DNA of 64,000 nt. Source: DASXQK01 sp963724385 (lineage in GTDB: Bacteria; Pseudomonadota; Alphaproteobacteria; Dongiales; Dongiaceae). The stretch is from the NCBI GenBank assembly GCA_963724385.1, contig CAVRUJ010000002.1, positions 124,001 through 188,000 on the forward strand. The letters are read 5' to 3'. Both the position numbers and the translations under genes were made by a program. Below are positions 17,822 to 26,459 of this stretch, piece by piece. The notes under the pieces are model-generated. The model saw nothing but the letters and a program-made list of their open reading frames with translations, made no database searches and was not told the origin of the DNA. Positions within the stretch are counted from its first letter, which is position 1; each line of letters starts with the position of its first letter.

Positions 17822-18835
17822 TCAACTGCTCGTGATCGGTGCCGCTGCCCTGCTTCGCACGCCGGCCGGAGGGAAAGCCAGGATGTCGCGATGGCCGATG
17901 CGGATGGCAAGCTTTCCCGCGAAGGCCTGACCGTTGCGCGCCGCCATCCAGGCCTCGAAGCTCCTGCGCCTCTCCGGCGCGGCCTGCAGAGCCGCCCGTG
18001 CGGCCATCCCGGCAAATAGCCGGCTGAGCCTCACCTCGCCGCGGGCGATGCGCCAATCGGATGCGGCTTCGTAGGTCTCATATCCCCTGGCAGCGAGTAT
18101 CTGCAAAGCCGTTGGCGCTGCTTCGGCGCCGAGTGCGAGCCCGAGGCCCTTGTCGCGACGCTGGTCGCGCGCGAAGGCCCGGCGCAGCGCAAGATCCGCT
18201 GGATGACACGGAAACCATCCGTCGCGCCCATCGACCGAAAGGCTTGCATAGAACGGCTGTTGCAGACGGGCAAACAGCCGCTCCATCCACCGGCGCGATA
18301 CGAGATCGAGCAGCGCGCTGCAGACCACCGCGTCGGCCTCGGCCAGCGGCAGGCCCCGCGGCGCCTCCGCCAGGTCGACGGGCAGGGTCTCGATCCGCCA
18401 TGGGCCGAGGGGAGCCTGAACCGTCAGGCCCGACGGACGCGGCCCTCGCGAGAAGCGCGCGACCAGGCCATGGCGCTCGGCCCATTGCGCCGTGCGGACC
18501 AAACCCGCCTGCAACAGCTTCTCGTCAGCATCGGCGAAGACCCAGCGCTGCGGCCGTCCAATCATCGGGGCGAGGAAGCGGAACAGGCTGCCGGTTCCGG
18601 CCCCAAGGTCCAGCAACCGCGGCGCATTCGGCAGATGCGCGGCCAGCTTGCGGGCGAGGCCGCGGTTTCGCGCCGCCCTGTCGAGCCGCTCGCGGAGCCG
18701 AAGCCAGTCGGCGGTGAATCGGAGCGGAGCTTCCGGGTCTGCCTCGCCAGGCTCACGAAGGCGGAACCTCACCAAGGAACCTCGGTGGCTTGCCGCAAGT
18801 CCAGAGGACAATCCCCGAGACCGGTCCGGCTGCAT
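17822..18835 (-). CDS. SAM-dependent methyltransferase
   Basis: 337 residues from ATG 18835. SAM-binding motif I LLDLGAGTGSLFRFLAP and acidic end of strand 2 in WVFADADEKLL mark a Rossmann-fold methyltransferase; ADAVVCSALLDLVS is the motif near strand 4. The substrate is unknown. The frame stays open for a further 189 codons upstream, but that part reads across the divergent lipoprotein promoter and has no family character. Same strand as the downstream cytochrome gene. Confidence 0.8.
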   Translation of the reverse strand: MQPDRSRGLSSGLAASHRGSLVRFRLREPGEADPEAPLRFTADWLRLRERLDRAARNRGLARKLAAHLPNAPRLLDLGAGTGSLFRFLAPMIGRPQRWVFADADEKLLQAGLVRTAQWAERHGLVARFSRGPRPSGLTVQAPLGPWRIETLPVDLAEAPRGLPLAEADAVVCSALLDLVSRRWMERLFARLQQPFYASLSVDGRDGWFPCHPADLALRRAFARDQRRDKGLGLALGAEAAPTALQILAARGYETYEAASDWRIARGEVRLSRLFAGMAARAALQAAPERRRSFEAWMAARNGQAFAGKLAIRIGHRDILAFPPAGVRSRAAAPITSS

Positions 18836-18949
18836 TCCACTCCCAGTTGCGACAATCTGTCGTGGAGCCAAGAACCTGGCAGATGACCCCAGGTTGTGGC
18901 ATGCTGGTTGAATATGGTGGGGTAGCTTCTCGGACAAGGGGAGGGGACG

Positions 18950-19534
18950 ATGGGTCGTGCGGCGATTCTCGCTGCGTTCTTGGTGTTGGCGGGATGTGCA
19001 ACCATCTTCTCGGGTACTTCTGAAACGATCGCGATCATGACTGAACCGGTGGGCGCCAAATGCGTCCTGTCGCGGGAAAACCAGACAATCGCCGTAGTCG
19101 AGCCCACGCCCGGGACCGCGACGGTGCAGAAGAACAAGCATGACATACTCGTGAGCTGCGACAAGGAGGGCTACCAGACGGGCACTGCCAATCTCCATTC
19201 CGGCGTCGAAGGCGGCACGTTCGGCAACCTTATTGTCATCGGCGGCCTCGTCGGGTTGGGGATCGACGGCGCGACGGGCGCCGATAACCACTACCCGGAA
19301 ACCGCCGCGATCACGATGCTGCCGGCGGCAAACGGAGCCTCTACTGCCAGCAATGGGCTCCAGACCGGACAGAGCGCCAACGAGAGCGCCCCTCAGCGTC
19401 AAGGCGGCCCCATCGTCATGGTCGATTGCAGATGGAAAGACGGTCGGACGGAATCCCTGGTGGAGCAGGACTGCGTCGAAAAAGGCGGCACCGTCGGCGG
19501 GGCCCGTTTGAGGCCAACCTCCGAGCTGAACTAG
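18950..19534 (+). CDS. Outer-membrane-type lipoprotein with PEGA-like region
   Basis: 194 residues. Lipoprotein signal with lipobox LAGC, Cys16, after a hydrophobic AAILAAFLVLAGC; ATG 18950 follows GGGGAGGGG. The mature part ETIAIMTEPVGAKCVLSREN and ATVQKNKHDILVSCDKEGYQ resembles surface PEGA/YceK-type beta domains with a probable disulfide, then a glycine-rich helix (GTFGNLIVIGGLVGLGIDG) and a Ser/Gln-rich tail. Divergent from the methyltransferase gene. Function unknown. Confidence 0.8.
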   Translation: MGRAAILAAFLVLAGCATIFSGTSETIAIMTEPVGAKCVLSRENQTIAVVEPTPGTATVQKNKHDILVSCDKEGYQTGTANLHSGVEGGTFGNLIVIGGLVGLGIDGATGADNHYPETAAITMLPAANGASTASNGLQTGQSANESAPQRQGGPIVMVDCRWKDGRTESLVEQDCVEKGGTVGGARLRPTSELN

Positions 19535-19579
19535 GGCAGGGCCGGCGAGAGGAGCTCGCCCCTCGGGCTCATGTCTCGC

Positions 19580-20737
19580 TTAGCGAGCGGCGATCGCGCC
19601 GCGTAGCTTATCGACGATGTAGTCCTGGGTCGCCGCGTCGAGATAGGGGTGGAAGGGCAGGCTCAAGACCCGGCGCGACAGGGATTCCGCGATCGGGAGC
19701 CCGCCATCGGCTTCCGGGAAGCCGTGATAGGCGGGCTGCTGATGCAGGCTGCGGGGATAGTAGATCGCGGTGGGCACGCCCGCAGCCTTCAGGCTCACCT
19801 GCACCTTGTCGCGGTTGGCAAGCTTGATCGTGTATTGGGCCCAGACCGAGCGGGCCGAATTGCTCACCCGCGGCACCTCGACCAGATCGGCGAGCGCCTC
19901 TTTGTAGCGCGCCGCGATCCGCTGCCGCAGTTCGATCTCCTCGGCGAAGATCGAAAGCTTGGCCAGGAGTACAGCCGCCTGCAGGCTGTCGAGGCGGGAG
20001 TTCACCCCAATCCGGACATTGTCGTAGCGATCCTTGCCCTCGCCATGCTGGCGCAGCGATCTGATGAGGCCCGCCACCTCCGCGTCACCGGTGAAGAGGC
20101 AGCCGCCGTCGCCATAGGCGCCGAGCGGCTTGGAGGGAAAGAAGCTGGTCGCGGTGATCGCGCCGAAATTGCCGACATGGACCCCGTTCAAGATGGCGCC
20201 GAAGCTTTGCGCCGCGTCGGAAACGATGATCAGGCCCTCCGCGGACGCTACCGCCTCGATGGCCGGATAATCCGCCGGCAGGCCGAAGAGGTCGACGGTC
20301 ATGACCGCCTTGGGGCGCAACCCCGCTTTGCGCGCCGCCGCCGCCGCCTTCGCGACGCTGGCCGGGTCGATGTTGAAGGTATCTTCCAGCACGTCGCAGA
20401 ACACCGGCACGGCGCCGACGATGACCACCGCCTCGGCCGAGGCCGAGAAGCTGAAGCCCGGCACGATCACCGCGTCGCCGGCGCCGATGCCGAATCCCCT
20501 GAGGGCGAGCTTCAGGGCATCGGTGCCGTTGGCGCAGGAGATCACGTGGGGCGCGCCGCAAAATTCCGCCATCCTGGCTTCGAACTCGGCAACCTCGGGG
20601 CCCATGATGAACTGTCCATGGGCCAGCACGCGCTCCATCGCCGCCTCGATGGCGCCGCCGAGCCGGCGGCGCTGGGCCTGGAGGTCGATGAAAGGGATCG
20701 GCCGGTGGATGGCGGGCGCCTTCGACATGTCGTTCAT
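19580..20737 (-). CDS. DegT/DnrJ/EryC1/StrS-family sugar aminotransferase
   Basis: PLP-dependent aminotransferase that aminates a keto group on a nucleotide sugar, usually for LPS O-antigen, capsule or glycan synthesis. 385 residues from ATG 20737 (GGGG upstream). The PLP lysine K203 is in ATSFFPSKPLGAYGDGG; SANGTDALKLAL-type phosphate site at about 70-80; IIVSDAAQSFGA carries the PLP aspartate; C-terminal substrate region RSLHQQPAYHG. It is closest in style to UDP-2-acetamido-2-deoxy-3-oxo-glucuronate aminotransferases, but this is not certain. No other sugar gene is adjacent. Confidence 0.92.
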   Translation of the reverse strand: MNDMSKAPAIHRPIPFIDLQAQRRRLGGAIEAAMERVLAHGQFIMGPEVAEFEARMAEFCGAPHVISCANGTDALKLALRGFGIGAGDAVIVPGFSFSASAEAVVIVGAVPVFCDVLEDTFNIDPASVAKAAAAARKAGLRPKAVMTVDLFGLPADYPAIEAVASAEGLIIVSDAAQSFGAILNGVHVGNFGAITATSFFPSKPLGAYGDGGCLFTGDAEVAGLIRSLRQHGEGKDRYDNVRIGVNSRLDSLQAAVLLAKLSIFAEEIELRQRIAARYKEALADLVEVPRVSNSARSVWAQYTIKLANRDKVQVSLKAAGVPTAIYYPRSLHQQPAYHGFPEADGGLPIAESLSRRVLSLPFHPYLDAATQDYIVDKLRGAIAAR

Positions 20738-20943
20738 GGAGCCCGTCCCCTTGGCCGGATTCGGCAGATTTTCACGCATCCTCCCGGTCACTTAGCACAG
20801 GCTTTCGCAAAAAGGCAGGCATCATTTCGCCGCAAAGAGCGGCCATCGGACGTGCCGGTCTTGCCATTCCCGGTCCCGCCGGACCACTATCGCAGGCATG
20901 ACCGGCGCAGGGACGACCGGCGATTAACCCGCGAAGCGAATTC

Positions 20944-21678
20944 ATGAGCGGAACAGACAGCATCCTGGCCGAGCTCTCCCGCGCCATGCCCCTCAAGCTC
21001 GCGGGCGAGAGACTGGGCGCCAGCAGGATCGGCCTGGTCATCGTCGACGAGGTCAACGGCTTCGCCACGGTGGGCGCGGGCTCCCTAGCGCCGGCGGCAG
21101 AAAATCCCCAGGTCACGCGGATGGTCGCCGAGACCGACCGCCTCGCCCGGGAATTCAGCCGCCGGGGCTGGCCGATCTTCGCCTTCCTCGATACCCATGC
21201 TCCGGGCAAGCCCGAGCCGCCCTATCCGCCGCATTGCGAAGCGGGGACGGGGCAGGAGAACCTGGTGCCGGCGCTCGCCTGGCTCGAGCGCGATGCGAGC
21301 GCGACCCTGGTCCGCAAGGACTGCATCAACGGCTTCGTGGGCGCCATCGCCGCCGACGGCTCGAACCGCGTGGTCGATTGGGTGAGGCGCCACGGCCTGG
21401 CGCAGGTGCTGGTGGTCGGCATCTGCACCGACATCTGCGTCATGGACTTCGTGCTCACCTTCCTCTCGGCGCGAAACCACGACCTCATGCCGGGCCTGAA
21501 GGACATTCTTGTCTACGAGGCCGGCTGTTCGACCTACCATCTGCCGCGCGAGACGGCCGAGAGCCTCGGGCTCGGCGCTCATGCCGCCCATCCCCAGGAC
21601 ATCGCCCACTACATGGGTCTCTACTTCATGGCCTCGCGCGGGGCTCGCCTGGTCGACAAGGTCGAACTCACCGGTTAG
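20944..21678 (+). CDS. Nicotinamidase-like cysteine hydrolase (isochorismatase superfamily)
   Basis: 244 residues. The catalytic triad of the superfamily is D35 (VIVDEVNGF), K125 (TLVRKDCINGF) and C165 (GICTDICVMD). In addition the metal-binding pattern of true nicotinamidases is present: D83 and H85 in FLDTHAPGKP and H98 in YPPHCEAGTG. That favours hydrolysis of nicotinamide (or a similar ring amide) to the acid plus ammonia. It is the first gene of a two-gene operon with the enamidase, two bases apart, and faces the nicotinate-type operon, which fits a role feeding nicotinate into it. Other amide substrates remain possible. Confidence 0.85.
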   Translation: MSGTDSILAELSRAMPLKLAGERLGASRIGLVIVDEVNGFATVGAGSLAPAAENPQVTRMVAETDRLAREFSRRGWPIFAFLDTHAPGKPEPPYPPHCEAGTGQENLVPALAWLERDASATLVRKDCINGFVGAIAADGSNRVVDWVRRHGLAQVLVVGICTDICVMDFVLTFLSARNHDLMPGLKDILVYEAGCSTYHLPRETAESLGLGAHAAHPQDIAHYMGLYFMASRGARLVDKVELTG

Positions 21679-21680
21679 GG

Positions 21681-22886
21681 ATGGCGACAATGGCCGAGGC
21701 GCAAACAGCCGGCGCCGCCGCCGGCAAATTGGTGATCCGCAATATCGGGCTGCTGCTCTCGGGCGATCTTGCCCAGCCCATCCTCGATGCCGACGCGATC
21801 GTGGCGGTCGACGGCAGGATCGCGGCGGTCGGCAAGGCGAAAGACCTGGACAGCGAAGGCGCCAGGACGGTGATCGACGCCAAGGGCACGGCGCTCGTCC
21901 CCGGCCTGATCGACAGCCATGTGCATCCGGTCTTCGGCGACTGGACGCCGCGGCAGAGCCAGCTCAACTGGATCGACAGCTTCCTCCATGGCGGCGTCAC
22001 CACCATGATCTCGGCCGGCGAGGTGCATCTGCCGGGCCGGCCAAGGGATGTGGTCGGGGTCAAGGCGCTCGCCATCACCGCGCAGCGGGCCTTCGAGGCC
22101 TTCCGGCCCGGCGGCGTCAAGGTTCATGCCGGCGCTCCGGTGATCGAGAAGGGCATGGTCGAAGAGGACTTCAAGGAGATGGCCGCCGCCGGCGTGAAGC
22201 TTCTGGGCGAGGTCGGCCTCGGCGGGGTCAAGACCGGCGAGGAGGCCAAGCGCATGGTCGCCTGGGCCCGCAAGCACGGCATCCAGAGCACGATCCATAC
22301 CGGCGGCCCATCGATCCCCGGCTCGGGCCTCATCGACAAGGACGTGGTGCTGGAGGCCGACGCCGACGTGATCGGCCATATCAACGGCGGGCATACGGCC
22401 TTGCCGTTGGACCAGATCCGCTGCCTCTGCGAGCAATGCAAGCGGGCGATCGAGATCGTCCATAACGGCAACGAGAAGGCCGCACTCTACGCGCTCGCGA
22501 CCGCGCGCGAGCTCCGCGAACTCGGGCGCGTCATCCTGGGCACGGATTCCCCCGCCGGCTCCGGCGTCCAGCCGCTCGGCATCCTGCGCATGATCGCCAT
22601 GCTCTCGAGCCTGGGCGAGGTTCCGGCCGAGCAAGCCTTCTGCTTTGCCACCGGCAATACCGCGCGGATGCGCAAGCTCGATGCTGGCCTGATCGAGGTC
22701 GGCCGGGCCGCCGACTTCACGCTGCTCGACAAGGCGCAGCACAGCGCCGGCAGGACCCTGCTGGACAGTGTCCGCCTGGGCGACCTGCCAGGCGTGGGCA
22801 TGGTCGTCATCGACGGCGTGGTCCGCATCGGGCGCAGCCGCAACACGCCGCCGGCGGAACGGGTGGCGGAAGTGGTGGGGCAGTAG
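21681..22886 (+). CDS. Enamidase-like amidohydrolase
   Basis: 401-residue amidohydrolase related to enamidase of Eubacterium barkeri, which opens 1,4,5,6-tetrahydro-6-oxonicotinate to 2-formylglutarate and ammonia. Metal ligands in order: H80 and H82 in GLIDSHVHP, a probable bridging residue in VKLLGEVGLGGVKTG, histidines in IQSTIHTGGP and IGHINGGHTALP, and Asp in ILGTDSPAGSG. The N- and C-terminal beta sandwich is normal (residues 15-70 and 340-395). Placement beside a 6-hydroxynicotinate reductase supports this substrate over imidazolone or hydantoin rings. The start ATG is two bases after the preceding stop. Confidence 0.85.
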   Translation: MATMAEAQTAGAAAGKLVIRNIGLLLSGDLAQPILDADAIVAVDGRIAAVGKAKDLDSEGARTVIDAKGTALVPGLIDSHVHPVFGDWTPRQSQLNWIDSFLHGGVTTMISAGEVHLPGRPRDVVGVKALAITAQRAFEAFRPGGVKVHAGAPVIEKGMVEEDFKEMAAAGVKLLGEVGLGGVKTGEEAKRMVAWARKHGIQSTIHTGGPSIPGSGLIDKDVVLEADADVIGHINGGHTALPLDQIRCLCEQCKRAIEIVHNGNEKAALYALATARELRELGRVILGTDSPAGSGVQPLGILRMIAMLSSLGEVPAEQAFCFATGNTARMRKLDAGLIEVGRAADFTLLDKAQHSAGRTLLDSVRLGDLPGVGMVVIDGVVRIGRSRNTPPAERVAEVVGQ

Positions 22887-22887
22887 A

Positions 22888-22972
22888 CCCTCACCCACCC
22901 ATCGCTGACGCGATGAGTCCCCTCTCCCGCGAGAGCGGGAGAGGGTGCCGAGCGAAGCGAGGCGGGTGAGGG
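22888..22972. repeat. Nested palindromic intergenic element
   Basis: Outer arms CCCTCACCC (22888-22896) and GGGTGAGGG (22964-22972); inner arms CCCTCTCCCGC (22920-22930) and GCGGGAGAGGG (22935-22945). This is a common dispersed proteobacterial palindrome. It fills the gap between the convergent enamidase and DUF1185 genes and could act as a two-way terminator. Confidence 0.75.
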
Positions 22973-22982
22973 TCGGCCGCCC

Positions 22983-23567
22983 CTACCGCAACCCGTCCTC
23001 GCCCTTGATCTCGTGCTTCTGCAAGCCGCCCACCCGGGCGAGCGGCCGGCCGCTGTCGGTGACGGCCACGGCGACGACGATCTCCTCGGCGCGCGGCGCG
23101 TCGGGAATGCGGATTTCGACCGCGTCGAAATGGCTGCGCACGAAGGCCGCGTCCTTGTGGCCCAGCGGCACGTCGATCGCCGTGCCGAGGCCGCCCATCT
23201 TCTTGGCCGAGGGGACCAGGGCCGCCCCCTTCTCCACCGCTGCCCGCAAAGGCTTGCCCAGGCGCGGATGAAGGATGGCGGCCGCATGCTCCCACTCGCC
23301 CTTTTCGCCGACGATGGCCGCCTTGCCGTAGCTCTCGATCTGGCTGGGCTTGACGCCAAGGGCGGCCACCGCGCGCTCGCCCAGGAGCCCGCCCAGCTCC
23401 TCGCCGATCGCCATCAGCGGCTCGAGATCCTGGGCATAGGCGCCGGCGAAGGGATTGCGGATCACCGCGGCCGCCACGGCCTTGCGCGCCGGCGGGCTCA
23501 CCTCGCGGCCCATTTCGCGCCGCGTTTCCTCGACCACCACCACGATCTTGCGGATCTCGGCCTTCAT
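22983..23567 (-). CDS. Amino acid synthesis family protein (DUF1185), copy 1
   Basis: 194 residues of Pfam family AA_synth (DUF1185), which despite its name has no proven enzymatic role. Conserved blocks: KIVVVVEETRREMG, AAVIRNPFAGAY, GKAAIVGEKGEWEHAAAILH, and DVPLGHKDAAFVRSHFDAVE. The last gene of the nicotinate-type operon; its start overlaps the stop of copy 2 (ATGA). It shares nearly all blocks with copy 2, so the pair arose by duplication and may form a heteromer. Confidence 0.85.
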   Translation of the reverse strand: MKAEIRKIVVVVEETRREMGREVSPPARKAVAAAVIRNPFAGAYAQDLEPLMAIGEELGGLLGERAVAALGVKPSQIESYGKAAIVGEKGEWEHAAAILHPRLGKPLRAAVEKGAALVPSAKKMGGLGTAIDVPLGHKDAAFVRSHFDAVEIRIPDAPRAEEIVVAVAVTDSGRPLARVGGLQKHEIKGEDGLR

Positions 23568-24145
23568 CTGAGCCCGTCCTCTCCCTTGATTTCCGAGGCC
23601 TTCAGCCCGCCGACCCGGGCGTGGACGCGCGGGCCCGTGGTCATGACCAGCGCTACCACCAGCTCATCGGCGTGGGGTGCGTCGGGCATGCCCAGCTCCA
23701 TGGCGTCGAAATGGCTGCGCACATAGCTGGCGTTGATATGGGTCACGGGCACGTCGAGCCGCGCGCCCGGGCCGCCGACCTTCTTGGTCGATGGCACGAT
23801 GGCCTTGGCATCGCCCAGGACCTGGCGCATGGCGTAGCCACCGGGCACATGCCAGAGGGCGCCATGCTCGATCTCGCCGGCGGCGCCGACGATGGCGCCC
23901 TTGCCGTAGCCTTCGACGAGTTTGGGATCGCCGCCCAGAAGCGCCACCAGGCGCTCGGCCATCGTCACGCCGAGCCCGTTGAGTGCCTCCATGAAGGGCA
24001 GGATGTCGGGCTCATAGCGTCCGGCGTAGGGGTTGCGGATCGCCGCCAGAAGGCCGGCCCGGCGCAGCGGCCTCGCCGCTCGCGGCCCGCCTTCGTGAAA
24101 AATCTCCTCCACTGTGGAGTGGAACTTGCGCAGCTCGACTTCCAT
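23564..24145 (-). CDS. Amino acid synthesis family protein (DUF1185), copy 2
   Basis: 193 residues from ATG 24145, paralogous to the next gene. Shared blocks are EEIFHEGGPRAARPLRRAG, AAIRNPYAGRYEPDILPFME, GKGAIVGAAGEIEHGALWH and DVPVTHINASYVRSHFDAME; the C-terminus ...GGLKASEIKGEDGLR is nearly the same as copy 1. The first 134 bases overlap the extended 3' end of the UPF0280 gene. Family members commonly lie beside UPF0280 and 6-hydroxynicotinate reductase genes. Function unknown; a role in handling a ring-opened or amide intermediate is speculation. Confidence 0.85.
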   Translation of the reverse strand: MEVELRKFHSTVEEIFHEGGPRAARPLRRAGLLAAIRNPYAGRYEPDILPFMEALNGLGVTMAERLVALLGGDPKLVEGYGKGAIVGAAGEIEHGALWHVPGGYAMRQVLGDAKAIVPSTKKVGGPGARLDVPVTHINASYVRSHFDAMELGMPDAPHADELVVALVMTTGPRVHARVGGLKASEIKGEDGLR

Positions 24146-24971
24146 GTCGCTCCACGATCCTTCTTTCGCCGCCCAATTGCAGCATCGCGGCCGCGATAAG
24201 TCCAGCTTCGGCCATGCGCGCGGCTTCCCCGGCGCCGGCGTCGAGCGCCGCGGCGACCGCCATGCGTTCCAGGGATCCCACGCCAACGGTTACCAGCAAA
24301 TCGCCGAGATCGCTGTCGAGATCGAGGGAGCAGGCAGGCTGCCGCCGGATCGCCGGATGGTCCAGGTTCACGGCATTGGCGATCATTGTCGCCGCCGCAT
24401 CGGCCGTGGCGGCCGAGGCCGCGAGAACGGTGACCGCGTCGGCGATGCCGAAGCTGAAGCTCCGCCCGCCGCGCCCGCTGGTGGCGATCCCGCGCACCGG
24501 GCTTTCAGCGGCGATTTCCGCGCGGCCGTCGATGGCGGGCGCGTCCAGGTCGCCGACGATCCCCGCAGTGAAACGCTCGCCCGGCGTAAGAAAGAGCGCG
24601 ATGTCGCCGCCGTCGTTGACGTAGGCCTTGGCGAGGCGCCGGCCTTCGATCAAGGCCGCCAGCATCTCGTCGGCCACTGCGCCGGCGACGGCGGCCATGG
24701 GCGTGATGAAGCGGGCGCGATGGGGCCAGACTGCGTCGGCCATGCGCTCTGCGACCGGCCCCGTGAAATGCGGCGGCAAGTCGCCGATGGGCCGGCGCAG
24801 CTCCTTCAGTTCGGCGACGAGGCCGGGAAGAATGTCGGGAAAGCGCGCCCAGGCCTGTTCATAGGCCGCGTGCGTTTCTTCCGCCGCGCCAAACGCTTCA
24901 ATGATCAGGTCGATCGGCCCGTGGTTGAGATGCAGCCGTCCGTCGGGCAGGTACGCCCGCTGCGCACCCAT
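24012..24971 (-). CDS. UPF0280 family protein (ApbE superfamily)
   Basis: 319 residues from ATG 24971, 8 bases after the reductase stop. The fold signature is ApbE-like: AYVNDGGDIALFL, then ESPVRGIATSGRGGRSFSFG, then ADAVTVLAASAATADAAATM. ApbE proteins move FMN from FAD onto a Thr/Ser of a target protein, and the neighbouring 6-hydroxynicotinate reductase belongs to a family with covalent flavin, so a dedicated flavin-transfer role is attractive but untested. The C-terminus is unusual: beyond GERRIVERH the frame runs on for about 40 residues of low-quality, Arg/Ala/Pro-rich sequence inside the next gene, suggesting loss of the normal stop. Confidence 0.8.
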   Translation of the reverse strand: MGAQRAYLPDGRLHLNHGPIDLIIEAFGAAEETHAAYEQAWARFPDILPGLVAELKELRRPIGDLPPHFTGPVAERMADAVWPHRARFITPMAAVAGAVADEMLAALIEGRRLAKAYVNDGGDIALFLTPGERFTAGIVGDLDAPAIDGRAEIAAESPVRGIATSGRGGRSFSFGIADAVTVLAASAATADAAATMIANAVNLDHPAIRRQPACSLDLDSDLGDLLVTVGVGSLERMAVAAALDAGAGEAARMAEAGLIAAAMLQLGGERRIVERHGSRAAQVPLHSGGDFSRRRAASGEAAAPGRPSGGDPQPLRRTL

Positions 24972-24979
24972 GAGCGCTG

Positions 24980-26455
24980 CTACCCAGGCTCCAGCGGCCA
25001 GGGCTGGTCGCTGCGCCAGCCCGTGAGCTGAAGCGTGCCGCGCGACTTGATCGATTCCAAAGGCCGCACGGACTCCATGTGGCCGCCGAGGGCGCGGTAA
25101 TCCTCGAGCCGCATGGTGAACTCGATCGGCCCGACGATGGCCGGCGTCGGCACGTACCCGAACGCCTTGTCGGGCATGGCCGAGACATCGACCATGTAGG
25201 TGATGCCGCCGCCCGGCCAGATGTAGACCGGCGCACCGCCCGAGGTCACCCGGACCAGGGCTTCCTTGATCGATCGCGTGAGGCGGATGGGATTCTCCGT
25301 TACGCCGGCGCGGAGGCTCCCTCCCGCCCCGGCCATGAACAGCACGCTGGTCAGCGCCGGCTCGCAATTCTCGCCGATGCGCTCGACGACTTTCCTCACC
25401 GGCGGCGGCATTTCCGCCGGCAGGGGTGCCAGCTTCTCGTCGAGGACGAAATAGGCTGAGTCCTCGCCGGTCGTGCTGACCATCAGCAGCCGCAGGCCCG
25501 GCCAGGCGGTCTTGGTATCGATCTTCTCGATGATGGAAAGCGGATCCTTGATGTCCGTCCCGCCCCAGCCGAGGCCAGGGTTGGCGACCTGGAAATAGCG
25601 GCCGGGGGTCGAGCGCCGGCCGGCCACGCGGATGCCGGCCGGCCGCATGTCGAGGAATCGGCCGGCCTGATGCTCGGTCAGCACGCCGGTGATGTGGTCG
25701 TCGACGACCACGACCTCGTCCACATGACCATGCCATTGCTTGGCGAAGATGCCGATGGTGGCGGAGCCGCAGCCGACCCGCATGCGCTCCTCCTGCGTGC
25801 CGTTGATGATGGGCGCCCGGCCGGCCTGAATGGTGAGCCTGGCGCCGCCGTCGACCGCGAGCTCGACGGCACCCTTGTTGCAGAGCTTCAGCATGGTCTC
25901 GCAGGCGACCACGCCTTCCTTCTTGCTGCCGCCCGTCAGGTGGCGCACGCCGCCCAGCGCCAGCATCTGGGAGCCGTATTCGGCCGTGGTCACATGGCCG
26001 ACCTGCTCGCCCTCGGCCCGCACCGCGGCCTGCTCGGGACCGACGAACCGGTCGGTATCGATCTTCACCTTGAGGCCGCAGTAGCTGAAGATGCCCTCAG
26101 TCACCACCGTCACCATGTCGACGCCGGCATGCCGGCTCGCAACGATGAAGGGTGCGGGCTTGTAGTCGGGATAGGTGGTTCCGGCGCCGATGCCGGTGAC
26201 GAAGGTCTCGCCCGCGGGCAGCAGGTTGCCTTGCCATTCGCTGGCGCCGAGGAACGGCACCATGGCGCCCTGCTTCTCGGCCGTGCGCGAGGCGACCACC
26301 ATCGGATCCATGCGCGTCAGCACGCCCTCGACATTGCCGTAGCGGTCGCAGGCGCCGAGCCGGCCCGGGCGGATGCGGCAGAGCACGGGACAGGCATCAC
26401 ACGTGATGATGCCTTCCCTGGCGTCCTTGCCACGCGGGTCGCTCTCCTCGCTCAT
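24980..26455 (-). CDS. 6-hydroxynicotinate reductase
   Basis: 491 residues from ATG 26455, 4 bases after the hydroxylase stop. Matches the reductase that reduces 6-hydroxynicotinate to 1,4,5,6-tetrahydro-6-oxonicotinate in E. barkeri. An N-terminal cysteine set C19-x2-C22-x3-C26-x9-C36 (ITCDACPVLCRIRPGRLGAC) should bind an Fe-S cluster; other cysteines are at 126, 185, 192, 229 and 364. The E. barkeri enzyme is reported to carry covalent flavin and several Fe-S clusters; I see no separate ferredoxin domain here, so the electron donor may differ. RVGCGSATIGIF (227-238) is loosely like an ApbE target site. Its neighbours are a hydroxylase and UPF0280. Confidence 0.85.
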   Translation of the reverse strand: MSEESDPRGKDAREGIITCDACPVLCRIRPGRLGACDRYGNVEGVLTRMDPMVVASRTAEKQGAMVPFLGASEWQGNLLPAGETFVTGIGAGTTYPDYKPAPFIVASRHAGVDMVTVVTEGIFSYCGLKVKIDTDRFVGPEQAAVRAEGEQVGHVTTAEYGSQMLALGGVRHLTGGSKKEGVVACETMLKLCNKGAVELAVDGGARLTIQAGRAPIINGTQEERMRVGCGSATIGIFAKQWHGHVDEVVVVDDHITGVLTEHQAGRFLDMRPAGIRVAGRRSTPGRYFQVANPGLGWGGTDIKDPLSIIEKIDTKTAWPGLRLLMVSTTGEDSAYFVLDEKLAPLPAEMPPPVRKVVERIGENCEPALTSVLFMAGAGGSLRAGVTENPIRLTRSIKEALVRVTSGGAPVYIWPGGGITYMVDVSAMPDKAFGYVPTPAIVGPIEFTMRLEDYRALGGHMESVRPLESIKSRGTLQLTGWRSDQPWPLEPG

Positions 26456-26459
26456 CGCG

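Noticed and set aside
17822..17830. Possible link of the lone cytochrome c at 17.2 kb to the cbb3 oxidase
   Set aside because: The genes are 26 kb apart, no shared FNR/FixK site was found near the cytochrome gene, and many other partners are possible.
18836..19402. N-terminal extension of the methyltransferase frame up to 19402
   Set aside because: It would read through the divergent lipoprotein gene, and family similarity begins only after ATG 18835.
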